DNA of 17,001 nucleotides from an uncultured Solirubrobacteraceae bacterium (GCA_955652345.1 CATPBV010000292.1:1-17001), one strand, 5' to 3'. Shown: positions 5,887 through 14,627, numbered from the stretch's first letter. Program-made: numbers and translations. Notes: a model not told the origin generated them from the sequence alone.

Positions 5887-7038
5887 TTACCCCTCCAGCG
5901 CCTCGAGTGCGACGGCGAGCGCCACCTCGGCCCGCTGGCGCAGCGAGCTCGCGAGTACGAACTCCTCAGGGGTATGAGCGCCGCCTCCGCGCGGTCCGAG
6001 GCCATCTACGGTCAGCGGGATCGTCGAGGCGAAGTGGCTCGCGTCGCTGGCGCCGCCCCGGGACTGCGCGACGATCGGGCGGCCGATCCGCGCACTCGCG
6101 CGCGCGAGCAGCTCTCCGGTGCTGTCGCGCGAGTCCATCGCCGGCCAGACGCGCTCCATCCGCGCTTCGAAGCCGACCCCCTCGAGCTCGCTCGGAATCG
6201 CGCCCCGGACAGGCGCGAACGCGTTCGCATCGTCGGCGCGGAGATCGAAGATCAGCTCCCCCACGTCCGGGACGACGTTGAACGCGTCCCCAGAGCGCAC
6301 CACGGTCGGCACGACGGTCAGCCGCTGTGGACCGCCCGGATCGTGGCGAGCAGCGACATCGATCGCCACCCGCGCCAGGCCGAGCAGGGCGTTGCGCCCC
6401 TGGTCGGGAGCGCTGCCCGAGTGCGAGGCCCGGCCGCGGGCGGCCACGCGCAGCGTGCCGGCGGCTTTTCGGCGCACGATCACGCCCTCCTCGCCGCCGG
6501 ATCCCAGCTGGCCGGCCTCGAAGCACAGGCAAGCGTCGTAGGAGAGGAACCGGGACACGTGGACAAACTCCTGTGTGCGCCACTCCTCGTCGGTGACGAG
6601 CAGGATCGCGATCTCCCCGAAGAGCTCCGGATCCCGCGCGAGCTCACGGGCGACGCCAAGCGCGATCACCACCCCGCCTTTCATGTCCGCGGTGCCCGGG
6701 CCACGCAACCGGTCTCCGTCTCGGCGCAGCGGAACGTGAGCTCGGTGTCCGATCACCGTGTCGATATGACCCAGCAGCATCAGCCGGCGCGCGCCGGCTC
6801 CCGGGATCGTCGCGAGCAGGTCCTCGGCGCTGCCCGCCGTCGAGCTCGAGATCCGCTCCACCCGGGCCTCGGTAGGAAGCAACGCGCAGCAGACGGCGAT
6901 CGCCTCCTCGGCTCCCGCGAGGTCCCCCGAAGGAGAAGAGACGGCGACTAGCGCCTCGAGCTCTCGCTCGGCGCGCGTCGCGATCGCCACCGCGGCGGAG
7001 CCGAGGACCGGATCGATGCTCGACGGCGGTGGGTTCAC
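5887..7038 (-). CDS. M20-family metallopeptidase (carboxypeptidase G2/ArgE/DapE-like)
   Basis: A zinc-dependent exo- or deacylating amidohydrolase, cytoplasmic (no signal peptide). With the GTG start at 7038 the metal and catalytic motifs are LLGHIDTV (H91, D93), GPGTADMKGG (D118, the bridging Asp), VTDEEW (E151 catalytic, E152 metal), CFEAGQ (about E174) and GAHTPEE (H355). SDASHF (331-336) and the dimerisation domain with GRASHSG (about 202-208) are also present. All expected ligands seem to be there and 383 aa fits the family. The substrate cannot be told: dipeptides, acyl-amino acids and folyl-glutamate-like compounds are all possible for this clade. GTG at 7038 lies 7 bp after the gcvPB stop; a longer frame exists but is low-complexity and overlaps gcvPB. 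It is apparently the last gene of the glycine cleavage operon. Confidence 0.88.
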   Translation of the reverse strand: MNPPPSSIDPVLGSAAVAIATRAERELEALVAVSSPSGDLAGAEEAIAVCCALLPTEARVERISSSTAGSAEDLLATIPGAGARRLMLLGHIDTVIGHRAHVPLRRDGDRLRGPGTADMKGGVVIALGVARELARDPELFGEIAILLVTDEEWRTQEFVHVSRFLSYDACLCFEAGQLGSGGEEGVIVRRKAAGTLRVAARGRASHSGSAPDQGRNALLGLARVAIDVAARHDPGGPQRLTVVPTVVRSGDAFNVVPDVGELIFDLRADDANAFAPVRGAIPSELEGVGFEARMERVWPAMDSRDSTGELLARASARIGRPIVAQSRGGASDASHFASTIPLTVDGLGPRGGGAHTPEEFVLASSLRQRAEVALAVALEALEG

Positions 7039-7045
7039 CTGGCGG

Positions 7046-8545
7046 CTAGAACCGCTGCCGCAGGACCGGCCGCCGCGCCGCGCCGGCTTCGTCGAGCCGC
7101 CGCACAGGTGTGGTGTGGGGAGCGCCCCGCGCGATCTCGGGATCTTCGCGCGCCTCCCGCAGGATCGCCGCGACACGCTCCGCGAACCGGTCCAGCGTCT
7201 CCTTGGTCTCGGTCTCGGTCGGCTCGATCAGCAGCGCCTCGTCGACGATCAGCGGGAAGTACACGGTCGGCGGGTGCACGCCGAAATCGAGCAGACGCTT
7301 CGCCAGGTCCAGCGTGCGGATCTTGAGCTCGCGCTTCATCGGAGCACCGGACAGTACGAACTCGTGCATGCACAGCCGGTCGTAGGCGGCCGGCAGATAC
7401 TCGAGCACTCCTTCCTGGCGGAGCTTGGCGAGCAGGTAGTTGGCGTTCAGCACGGCGATCTCGGAGACCTCGCGCAGCCCGGGAGCGCCCAGCGAGCGGA
7501 TGTACGCGTATGAGCGCACGAACACGCCGTAGTTGCCCTGAAAGCCTCGCAGCCGACCGATCGACTTGGGGCGGTCGTAGTCGAGGTCATAGACCGCGTC
7601 GGCCTCATCCGAGCCGCCGCCGCGCCGAACCACCTGTGGCCGCGGGAGGTACGGCTCGATCCGCTCGGACACGGCGATCGGTCCGGCGCCCGGCCCCCCG
7701 CCCCCGTGAGGCTGGGTGAAGGTCTTGTGCAGGTTGAAGTGCACGATGTCGAACCCCATGTCGCCCGGCCGGGAGATGCCCATGATCGCGTTGAGGTTCG
7801 CGCCGTCGTAGTACAGGGTTGCGCCGACGCCGTGGACGATTCGCTCGATCTCCTCGATCCCGGTCTCGAACAGCCCAACGGTCGAGGGGTTGGTGAGCAT
7901 CAGGCATGCCACGTCGTCGCTGGCCTTGGCGCGTAGATCGTCGAGGTCGACGTTCCCCTGAGTGTCGGTCCCGACGGCCACGACGTGGTATCCGCCCATC
8001 GTCACAGTCGCCGGGTTTGTCCCGTGCGCGGTGTCCGGAATGAGCACCTTGGAGCGATGCTCGCCCCGGTCCTCGTGAAACGCGCGGGTGAGGAGCACCC
8101 CCGCGAGCTCGCCGTGGGCGCCCGCCGAAGGGTGAAGCGACACGTGCGGAAGGCCTGCGAGCTCACCGAGTGCCTGCTGGAGGCGCCACATCAGCTCGAG
8201 TGCTCCCTGGGCCCGCGCGGGGTCCTGGAGCGGGTGCAGGTGCGCATGTCCTGGAAGCGCTGCGATCCGTTCGTGGAGCTTGGGGTTGTGCTTCATCGTG
8301 CACGAGCCGAGGGGGTAGAAGCCGGTGTCGAGATCGAAGTTGCGCTTCGAGATCCGGGTGAAGTGGCGAACGATCTCGGGCTCCGCCACCTCGGGCAGGC
8401 GCGGCGGCTCCGCGCGCCGAAGCGCGGGCGCCAGCAGCTCGTCGAGCGGCCGCTCCGGGACATCCAGCGACGGCGCCACGAAGGCACGTCGCCCGGCCCT
8501 CGAGCGCTCGAAGATCGTCAGCTCGTCATCCGCTTCGCGAATCAC
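7046..8545 (-). CDS. gcvPB: Glycine dehydrogenase (decarboxylating) subunit 2, P protein beta-type
   Basis: The PLP-binding half of the split P protein, which decarboxylates glycine and transfers the aminomethyl group to lipoyl-GcvH. The PLP lysine is K274 in FNLHKTFTQPHGGGGPGAGP. Other family motifs are FYPLGSCTMKHNPK (about 77-89), LHPSAGAHGE (about 137-146), PDTAHGTNPA (170-179) and YYDGANLNAI (245-254). 499 aa is normal for the C-terminal subunit. The start is GTG at 8545, overlapping the gcvPA stop by 4 bp (GTGA), so the two subunits are translationally coupled. The C-terminus ends RRPVLRQRF just before the M20 gene. The split gcvPA/gcvPB form contrasts with the single large GcvP found in proteobacteria and many actinobacteria. 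Confidence 0.96.
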   Translation of the reverse strand: MIREADDELTIFERSRAGRRAFVAPSLDVPERPLDELLAPALRRAEPPRLPEVAEPEIVRHFTRISKRNFDLDTGFYPLGSCTMKHNPKLHERIAALPGHAHLHPLQDPARAQGALELMWRLQQALGELAGLPHVSLHPSAGAHGELAGVLLTRAFHEDRGEHRSKVLIPDTAHGTNPATVTMGGYHVVAVGTDTQGNVDLDDLRAKASDDVACLMLTNPSTVGLFETGIEEIERIVHGVGATLYYDGANLNAIMGISRPGDMGFDIVHFNLHKTFTQPHGGGGPGAGPIAVSERIEPYLPRPQVVRRGGGSDEADAVYDLDYDRPKSIGRLRGFQGNYGVFVRSYAYIRSLGAPGLREVSEIAVLNANYLLAKLRQEGVLEYLPAAYDRLCMHEFVLSGAPMKRELKIRTLDLAKRLLDFGVHPPTVYFPLIVDEALLIEPTETETKETLDRFAERVAAILREAREDPEIARGAPHTTPVRRLDEAGAARRPVLRQRF

Positions 8546-9909
8546 TGCGCCACCTGTTCGAGCTCGCGCGCGCCCGCCTGGACGGCGGCCTCGAGCACCT
8601 CGGCGAGCCGGTCGATGTCCGCTCGCGTCCGCTTCTCGGTGAGCGCCACCAGCAGACCGTCAGGGTGCTCCGGGTAATCGCGCTCGAGCGGATAGCCCGG
8701 GTTCACGCCGCGCTCCCGGCACGCCGCGACCGCCTCCTGCACCGGGACGGGTAGCGTGAGCGCGAACTCGCGAACCACGGGCTGCTCGTGCAAGAGCTCG
8801 ACGCCCTCGATCGCGCACAGGCGGTCCCGCGCGTACGCAGTCCGCTGCACGATCAGCTCCACCAGCTCCACGATCCCCCGCCGCCCGAGCCAACTCAGAT
8901 GGATCAGACCCGCAAGCGCGTTCAGCGCCTGGGCGGTGGTGATGTTGGACGTCGCCTTCTCGCGGCGAATGTGCTGCTCGCGGGTCTGAAGTGTGAGCAC
9001 GAATCCGCGCCGGCCGTCGAGGTCGCGGGTCTCGCCCGCGATCCGTCCGGGAACCCGCCGGATCAGCTCCTCGGTGGTGGTGAAGAACCCGAACGACGGC
9101 CCGCCATAGTCGAGTCGGTTGCCGAGTGGCTGGCCCTCGCCGACGGCAATGTCGACCCCGCACTCCCCGGGCGTCTTGAGTAACGCCAACGGCAGGGGAT
9201 CACACGCGCAGATGCTGATCGCGCCCGCCTCGGCGGCGGCGGCCGCCGTCGCTTCGAGGTCCTCCACCGCGCCGAGGAAGTTCGGCTGCTGGACGATCAC
9301 CGCGCTGACCTCGTCGTCGAGCCCTGGGAGGTCGGTGAGACCGTCCTTCAGCGGGGCCTCCTGCACGTCCATCCCCCACGCATGCGCGAGCGTCCGCAGC
9401 GCCTCCCGCGAATGAGGATGCACGCCGCGGGAGACCACGAACCGGCGGCGCCCGCGAGCAAGCTTCGCGACGTAGCCCGCCGCAACTACGGCGCTCGGCC
9501 CTTCGTACACGGATGCGTTGGACACGGGCAGCCCGGTGAGCTCGGAGATCGCGGTCTGGTATTCGAACATCGCCTGCAGGACGCCCTGCGAGATCTCGGG
9601 CTGGTATGGCGTGTACGGAGTCAGGAACTCGGAGCGCAGGATGAGCGAATCGATCAGCGCCGGGATGTAGTGGTCGTACATCCCCGCTCCCAGGAACGAG
9701 ATCTCGTCATCGGTGCAGACGTTGCGTGCCGCCAGCGCTCTCAGCTCTTCGAACACCTCCTGCTCGGACAGTCCAGGCCCGAGCGCAAGCGACTCGTCGA
9801 GCTTCAGCGCGGCGGGTATGTCGGCGAACAGCTCGTCGATCGACTCCACGCCGATCGTCGCCAGCATCTCCTTGCGGTCGGCGTCGGTGGCCGAGGTGTA
9901 CCTGCTCAC
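8542..9909 (-). CDS. gcvPA: Glycine dehydrogenase (decarboxylating) subunit 1, P protein alpha-type
   Basis: The N-terminal subunit of the split glycine decarboxylase; it lacks the PLP lysine and pairs with GcvPB to form the active enzyme. The opening RYTSATDADRKEMLATIGVESIDELFADIP is diagnostic. FLGAGMYDHYIPALIDSLI, then SEFLTPYTPYQPEISQG, then LTGLPVSNASVYEGPSA are the strongly conserved core of this subunit. GTG at 9909 overlaps the gcvH stop by 4 bp (GTGA) and gives 455 aa, close to the family norm. The longer frame upstream runs into gcvH and is not expected to be used. The C-terminal helix (ADIDRLAEVLEAAVQAG) is complete. Confidence 0.96.
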   Translation of the reverse strand: MSRYTSATDADRKEMLATIGVESIDELFADIPAALKLDESLALGPGLSEQEVFEELRALAARNVCTDDEISFLGAGMYDHYIPALIDSLILRSEFLTPYTPYQPEISQGVLQAMFEYQTAISELTGLPVSNASVYEGPSAVVAAGYVAKLARGRRRFVVSRGVHPHSREALRTLAHAWGMDVQEAPLKDGLTDLPGLDDEVSAVIVQQPNFLGAVEDLEATAAAAAEAGAISICACDPLPLALLKTPGECGVDIAVGEGQPLGNRLDYGGPSFGFFTTTEELIRRVPGRIAGETRDLDGRRGFVLTLQTREQHIRREKATSNITTAQALNALAGLIHLSWLGRRGIVELVELIVQRTAYARDRLCAIEGVELLHEQPVVREFALTLPVPVQEAVAACRERGVNPGYPLERDYPEHPDGLLVALTEKRTRADIDRLAEVLEAAVQAGARELEQVAQ

Positions 9910-10292
9910 TGCAGGCTTGCCTCGTACGTCGAGGCGTCCAACAGCGACTCCGTCTCGGCGGGGTCGGACAGCTTCACCTTCACCAGCCAACCTTCCCCGT
10001 ATGGGTCCTCGTTGATCTTGTCCGGGCTCTGTTCGAGCGCTTCGTTGATCGCCACGACCTCGCCGGAGAGCGGCGCGACCACGTCGGAGACCGCCTTGAC
10101 CGACTCGACCTCGGTGTACGCCTCGTCCTTGGACACGCTGTCGCCGACCTTCGGCGGATCGAAGAACACCACCTCTCCAAGTGCGTCCTGCGCGTACCAG
10201 GTGATCCCGAACGTCGCCTGCTCGCCCTCAACTCGAGCCCAATCATGCTCGGGGTGGTAGAGGAGGTCCTCGGGGTAGCTTGCATCGGCCAT
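9906..10292 (-). CDS. gcvH: Glycine cleavage system H protein
   Basis: A 128-aa lipoylated carrier that shuttles the aminomethyl group from P to T protein and is reoxidised by L protein. It starts SYPEDLLYHPEHDWARVEG, the typical '..L.Y...HEW' opening. The lipoyl-acceptor is Lys66 in EVESVKAVSDVVAPLSGEV. PYGEGWLVKVK near the end is also conserved. ATG at 10292 lies 2 bp after the gcvT stop; AAAGGGA lies about 10 nt upstream, inside the end of gcvT. A GTG two codons earlier (10298) is possible but overlaps gcvT more. The longer frame upstream is gcvT in another phase. Confidence 0.96.
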   Translation of the reverse strand: MADASYPEDLLYHPEHDWARVEGEQATFGITWYAQDALGEVVFFDPPKVGDSVSKDEAYTEVESVKAVSDVVAPLSGEVVAINEALEQSPDKINEDPYGEGWLVKVKLSDPAETESLLDASTYEASLQ

Positions 10293-10294
10293 GT

Positions 10295-11374
10295 TCACGA
10301 TCCCTTTCGGTACAGAGGCTTGCGCTGCACGGTCGCGGGCCGCAGGCGGCCCCTCACGTCGATCTCGATTGCAGTCCCCGGCTCGGCGCGCTCGCTGGGA
10401 ACGTACGCCATTCCGATCCCGCGCTCCAGGCAGGGCGAGAACGATCCGCTCGTCACCACTCCCCCGCCGACGACCGGGTTCCCCTGGCGCGCGATTCCTT
10501 GCCGGTCGATCGTGAACGGCACGAGCTTCTCGGAGACCCCGGCTCGTGCAGCTGCAACGGCCTCGGAGCCGATGAAGCCGGTCTCCTCCTTGCAGCACCA
10601 GCCGAGCCCGGCCTCGATCGGCCCGCGGTCCTCGCTCAGGTCATTGCCGTACAGGTGAAAGCACGCCTCGAGGCGCAGGGTGTCGCGCGCGCCGAGGCCG
10701 GCCGGGGTCGCGCCGGCGGCGACGATGGCATCCCACACCTGTGCTGCCGAGTCGGGGTCGAGCAGCAGCTCGACCCCGTCCTCGCCGGTGTAGCCCGTGC
10801 CGCACACGAGCATCGGACACCCGGCGATCGTCCGCTCGGCGCAACGCATGCGCGGCGGGAGCGCACCGTCGGCGAGTCGGCGTATGAGGTCGCGCGCCGC
10901 CGGTCCCTGCACCGCAAGCATCGCGTAGTCCGCGTGGCGGTCGATCACGTCGACGTCAAGGTCGCCGGCGTGCCGAACGAGCCAGGCGAGGTCCTTCTCG
11001 TGGTTGGCGGAGTTGGTGACGGTCAGGAAGCGGCATTCGGCCAGGCGATAGGTGAACAGGTCGTCGAGGACGCCACCATCGTCCCGGCACATCACGCTGT
11101 ACTGGGCGCCGCCCTCCGCGATCCTGCGCACGTCGTTCGAGAGCATCCGCTGTAGGAACGCCTGGGCCTGGGGGCCGCGGGTTTCGACCTGGCCCATGTG
11201 CGAGACGTCGAAGATGCCCACGCGCCGGCGAACCGCCACGTGCTCCTCGCGGATCCCCGCGTATTGGACGGGCATCTCCCAGCCGGCGAACGGGACGAGC
11301 TTGGCACCGGCCGCCCGGTGGCGCTCGAACAACGGCGTTCGGCGGAGGCTGCTCTGCGCGGCCGTAGAAGTCAC
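10295..11374 (-). CDS. gcvT: Glycine cleavage system T protein (aminomethyltransferase)
   Basis: Transfers the methylene group from aminomethyl-lipoyl-GcvH to tetrahydrofolate, releasing ammonia. Motifs: TPLFERHRAAGAKLVPFAGWEMPVQY (13-38), GIFDVSHMGQ (53-62), and QYSVMCRDDGGVLDDLFTYRL (91-111), whose GGVLDDL carries the catalytic Asp. The C-terminal half has GYTGEDGVELL and LRLEACFHLYGND, both typical. 359 aa is normal. The GTG start at 11374 follows a 91-bp gap and has no clear Shine-Dalgarno. It is the first gene of the gcvT-gcvH-gcvPA-gcvPB-M20 run. No glycine riboswitch is recognisable upstream. Confidence 0.97.
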   Translation of the reverse strand: MTSTAAQSSLRRTPLFERHRAAGAKLVPFAGWEMPVQYAGIREEHVAVRRRVGIFDVSHMGQVETRGPQAQAFLQRMLSNDVRRIAEGGAQYSVMCRDDGGVLDDLFTYRLAECRFLTVTNSANHEKDLAWLVRHAGDLDVDVIDRHADYAMLAVQGPAARDLIRRLADGALPPRMRCAERTIAGCPMLVCGTGYTGEDGVELLLDPDSAAQVWDAIVAAGATPAGLGARDTLRLEACFHLYGNDLSEDRGPIEAGLGWCCKEETGFIGSEAVAAARAGVSEKLVPFTIDRQGIARQGNPVVGGGVVTSGSFSPCLERGIGMAYVPSERAEPGTAIEIDVRGRLRPATVQRKPLYRKGS

Positions 11375-11413
11375 GTCGTCCAGGCTATTACAAGAGCGCC
11401 CGGGCCCTCGCGA

Positions 11414-11433
11414 CCCCGCCGGTGCTCGCGGGG
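11414..11433 (-). terminator. GC-rich hairpin between the PKD protein gene and gcvT
   Basis: CCCCGC (11414-11419) pairs with GCGGGG (11428-11433) over an 8-nt loop, about 33 bp after the stop of the PKD protein gene (minus strand). No U-tract. It may end that transcript before gcvT. The rest of this 91-bp gap shows only the near-palindrome around GCCCGGGC (about 11399-11406) and no convincing promoter. Confidence 0.45.
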
Positions 11434-11465
11434 GTTCGGTCTCGAGGGGCCGGCGCGTGACGCGG

Positions 11466-13364
11466 TCAGTGCCGCCGGTGGTGTCGATGCTTGTGCGGGT
11501 GGCGAGGCGCTATGCGCAAATACGCAACCAACGTGGTCGCGTTTCCGGCGCGGTCGGAGACCACGACCGTCAGCTTGTATCGGCCGGGGCGCGCGTACAC
11601 GTGGAATTTCCCGTGGTGGATGACGAAGTGCGAGCCGTCTCCCCAGTTGACCACGACCCGTGCGATCCCGGAGGCATCCGCCGGCGAGAGCGGCGGCGGC
11701 GCGTCGGTGTAGGCGACGAACACGTGAACGACCCGGCCGGCGCGGCGTCGCCCGGTGACCGTGCGGCTTGCCTGTGGCGCCACGGTGTCGACGAACACCG
11801 TCGCGGGCCGGGAGACCGACTGCCTTCCGCCCAGATTGATCGCCGTCACCTGCCAGCCATGAGGCCCCTGCGCGAGGGCGGTCGGCGGCGGCAGCGAGGA
11901 GCCCGTGGTCTGGGCGACCTGCGCCCCGTCGATGCTGAGCACATACTGCAACGGTCCCCACAGCTCGCTCGCGGGCTTCCAGCTGAGCAGCGGGGTGGTG
12001 CTTCGCGCGTACCGGAAGGCATTGGCGGGGGCGGGCGTCCCGGGCGGCTGGTACATCTGCGCCGCGACGATCCGAAGCGCTCCGGGACTCCCCTGCACCC
12101 AGGAGACCACGGCGTCCCCTGCCACGTCGCCAGCTCCCGCCAGCCCGGCCGCCGCGTCGGTGGGCCCCTGGGCGGGGGCGGACAGGACGAGCTCGGGCCC
12201 CAGGCCCGAGCCTTGCGGGGCGTAGCGGACACGGATCTCGGCCGCGCCGGCGCCTCCCGGGTCGTGCTGCCAGGCGATCAGGTCTGAGAACAGCCCCGCG
12301 ATCGCCGGAACCGGCCCGGGCGGCGAGACATTCGGAAGGCCGTTCACCTGATTGACCGCCCCGGGCGAATCATTGGCGCCGAGTGCCATCGCGAACACGT
12401 CGCCGGACGCGGTGCGGGACGAGGTGACCCAGCCAAGGCCGTACTCGGTCACCGCCACCCGCGGCTGACCGGCGCCGTCGCTCGCCGGCGTCGCGAGGCC
12501 GTCGGCGGGGACGACGCCATCGTAGATCGAGCCGTGCAGCCGGTTCACGAGCACCCGTGATTGCGACTGGGCGCCGCACGTGAGCAGCGCGTGAAACGCA
12601 ACAGCCGCGTACGAGGAATCCCCTCCCGCCGCGATCGCCGGCTCGCCGGAGGCGGTCTCGGAGCATCCTGCGGGCGGCGCGTCGGCCCGCTCGAAGATCA
12701 CGCTCGGGGCAGTCCCCCACACTCGGCGGGTGTAGACATGCCCCTGCTCGCCCCAGGCGACGATCGCGACCCCGTCCCCGGCGGCTGCGACTGCGGGCCG
12801 GCCCGCTCCGGTACCTGCGTCGTCTGCCGGAGTGGCGTTGAGCGGAGCCGCTTCGAGCGCCCACGTGCCCTGGTAGTAGTACGCCGTCCTCACGTCGAAA
12901 CCCGCGCCGTCGGTAGCGGTGAACGCCAGATAGGCCTTGCCGAAGTTCGTCATCTGAAGCGATGGACTGGCGGCGCCGCTGAACAGTGCGGACGGAGGAC
13001 CGAGGGTTGTCGCACCGGTCGCCCGCTGCGCGACGTACAGCTGCCCGCCGTTCACGAACGCGACGATCAGTAGGCCCCCGTTGCCGGCCGCGACGACTGG
13101 CTGCGACGACGCCCCGGGCAGGGCGGAGTCGAGCTGCGCCGGCGACTGGAAGCTTCCTGCGAGGACCGAGACGAACACGTGCTCGACCCCCGCGACCTCC
13201 TTCAGGTAGACGAGACCCCCGGTCCCGTCCCTGGCAACCGACATCCCCAGCCCAGTCGGCGCGACGATGGTCGGGCTCGGGCCGTCGACGACGACCGGCG
13301 GGGCGGGTGTCGGCTGCGCGAAGGCACTGACTGGCGCCACGAGCCCCGCGGCGAGCAGCAGCAC
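11466..13364 (-). CDS. Large secreted protein with repeated beta-propeller-like region and C-terminal PKD-like domain
   Basis: Begins with a hydrophobic signal-like segment, LLLAAGLVAPVSAFA, with probable cleavage after residue 16 and a Pro-rich start to the mature chain. Residues about 25-450 are Ala/Gly/Val-rich, with recurring 'GLVYLKE..', 'LLIVAFVNGG', 'AIVAWGEQG', 'AVSWVQG' strands that look like irregular beta-propeller or beta-sandwich blades. A fibronectin-III/Ig-like region follows (about 475-540, with LLSWKPA, YVLSIDG, HGWQVTAINLGGRQS). A PKD-like domain is marked by VVNWGDGSHFVIHHGKFHVY and GRYKLTVVVSDRAGN (about 568-612). The chain ends in a basic His/Arg tail (HPHKHRHHRRH). No catalytic motif is visible; an extracellular binding or adhesion role is a guess. 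The start is uncertain: GTG at 13364 is the only standard start, lacks a ribosome site and leaves no charged n-region, while the open frame upstream supplies Arg residues (ASRALARL). Confidence 0.82.
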   Translation of the reverse strand: MLLLAAGLVAPVSAFAQPTPAPPVVVDGPSPTIVAPTGLGMSVARDGTGGLVYLKEVAGVEHVFVSVLAGSFQSPAQLDSALPGASSQPVVAAGNGGLLIVAFVNGGQLYVAQRATGATTLGPPSALFSGAASPSLQMTNFGKAYLAFTATDGAGFDVRTAYYYQGTWALEAAPLNATPADDAGTGAGRPAVAAAGDGVAIVAWGEQGHVYTRRVWGTAPSVIFERADAPPAGCSETASGEPAIAAGGDSSYAAVAFHALLTCGAQSQSRVLVNRLHGSIYDGVVPADGLATPASDGAGQPRVAVTEYGLGWVTSSRTASGDVFAMALGANDSPGAVNQVNGLPNVSPPGPVPAIAGLFSDLIAWQHDPGGAGAAEIRVRYAPQGSGLGPELVLSAPAQGPTDAAAGLAGAGDVAGDAVVSWVQGSPGALRIVAAQMYQPPGTPAPANAFRYARSTTPLLSWKPASELWGPLQYVLSIDGAQVAQTTGSSLPPPTALAQGPHGWQVTAINLGGRQSVSRPATVFVDTVAPQASRTVTGRRRAGRVVHVFVAYTDAPPPLSPADASGIARVVVNWGDGSHFVIHHGKFHVYARPGRYKLTVVVSDRAGNATTLVAYLRIAPRHPHKHRHHRRH

Positions 13365-13488
13365 AAGACGGGCGAGCGCCCGGGAGGCCCCGCCGTTACC
13401 GCGTCCGATGTCGGCCCTGGCGCTAACGGACCTACTAAAACAGACGGCGCAGCCGGAGGTTGCGGCCGGCCACGGTAGCGGTCAGCTC

Positions 13489-14574
13489 CTACTGGTCCTT
13501 CAGGAACGACGGGATGTCGATCTCGTCGTCGCGAATCTCCAGCGACGAGCGCTGCCGATCGTCCATCGTCACGTCTCGGTCCCGGCGGGCACGGCGGGTG
13601 GTCTCCCGCGCCGAGCTCGGCCTGGCGTGGCCGTGGTCGAACCCCGTCGCGATCACCGTCACTCGCACGTCCTCGCCGAGCGCGTCGTCGATCACCGCGC
13701 CGAAGATCAGATTCGAGTTCGAGTCCGCGGCGCTCTGGACGATCTCGGCCGCCTCGTTGACCTCGAACAGGCCGAGGTCGTGGCCGCCGGTGATGTTGAG
13801 CAGGATGCCGGTGGCGCCCTCCACCGATTCCTCGAGCAGCGGCGAGGAGATTGCCACCTTCGCGGCCTCGACGGCTCGGTTCTCGCCGCTCGCGTTTCCG
13901 ATGCCCATCAGCGCTGTTCCGGCGTCGCGCATTATCGTCCTGACGTCCGCGAAATCGAGGTTGATCAGCCCAGGAATCGTGATCAGGTCCGTGATCCCCT
14001 GGACTCCCTGGCGAAGGACGTTGTCGGCCTCGCGGAATGCGTCGAGGATCGTGGTGCGGCGCTCGACGATCGCGAGCAGCTTCTCGTTCGGGATCACGAT
14101 CAACGTGTCGACGTGCTCCCGCAGGCGCTCGATTCCCTCCTGGGCCTGGCGCGCGCGCTGCGTCCCTTCGAACGCGAATGGCCGCGTGACACAGCCCACC
14201 GTGAGGGCGCCGATCTCGTTCTTGGCGATGTCGGCGATCACCGGCGCGGCGCCGGTCCCGGTCCCTCCTCCTTCGCCGGCAGTGACAAACACCATGTCGG
14301 CGCCCTTCAGGGCCTCCTTGATGTCGTCCCTTGATTCCGCAGCGGCGCCCTGGCCGACCTCTGGGTTGGCGCCGGCGCCCAGCCCCTTGGTGAGCTCGTG
14401 GCCGATGTTGAGCTTGATGTCGGCGTCGCACATCGCCAACGCCTGCGCGTCGGTGTTGCAGGCGATGAACTCGACGCCTCTAAGCCCGGCGTCGATCATC
14501 CGGCTGACGGCGTTGTTGCCGCCGCCTCCCACGCCGACGACCTTGATCACCGCGAGGTAACTGGCGCTTTCCAT
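13489..14574 (-). CDS. ftsZ: Cell division protein FtsZ
   Basis: The tubulin-like GTPase that forms the division ring. The nucleotide-binding N-terminus is IKVVGVGGGGNNAVSRMIDAGL (10-31); the tubulin signature is GGGTGTGAAP (102-111); the T7 synergy loop NLDFADV (205-211) supplies the catalytic Asp residues. The conserved C-terminal peptide that docks FtsA/SepF/ZipA-type partners is intact: DIPSFLKDQ at the very end. The variable linker between core and tail is short (about 315-350, charged and Arg-rich), giving 361 aa, at the low end for actinobacteria. ATG at 14574 follows a 176-bp spacer and has only a weak ribosome site. It follows ftsQ, as in most dcw clusters. Confidence 0.98.
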   Translation of the reverse strand: MESASYLAVIKVVGVGGGGNNAVSRMIDAGLRGVEFIACNTDAQALAMCDADIKLNIGHELTKGLGAGANPEVGQGAAAESRDDIKEALKGADMVFVTAGEGGGTGTGAAPVIADIAKNEIGALTVGCVTRPFAFEGTQRARQAQEGIERLREHVDTLIVIPNEKLLAIVERRTTILDAFREADNVLRQGVQGITDLITIPGLINLDFADVRTIMRDAGTALMGIGNASGENRAVEAAKVAISSPLLEESVEGATGILLNITGGHDLGLFEVNEAAEIVQSAADSNSNLIFGAVIDDALGEDVRVTVIATGFDHGHARPSSARETTRRARRDRDVTMDDRQRSSLEIRDDEIDIPSFLKDQ

Positions 14575-14627
14575 GGTTTCTATCCGACCCTAGAGTTAGG
14601 CTTGAATGTTTGCGCGAATCTTCGCAC

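Noticed and set aside
5821..6951. 376-codon plus-strand frame opposite the M20 peptidase
   Set aside because: The minus strand carries complete M20 metal-binding motifs; the plus frame is Arg-rich low-complexity.
11375..11465. Glycine riboswitch before gcvT
   Set aside because: Glycine riboswitches are common upstream of gcvT, but this 91-bp gap is short, does not show the conserved aptamer core and mostly forms a GC hairpin belonging to the preceding gene.
13202..14431. 409-codon minus-strand frame through ftsZ
   Set aside because: Overlaps ftsZ in another phase; its product is almost entirely Arg/Gly/Asp and has no motif, while the ftsZ frame is unambiguous.
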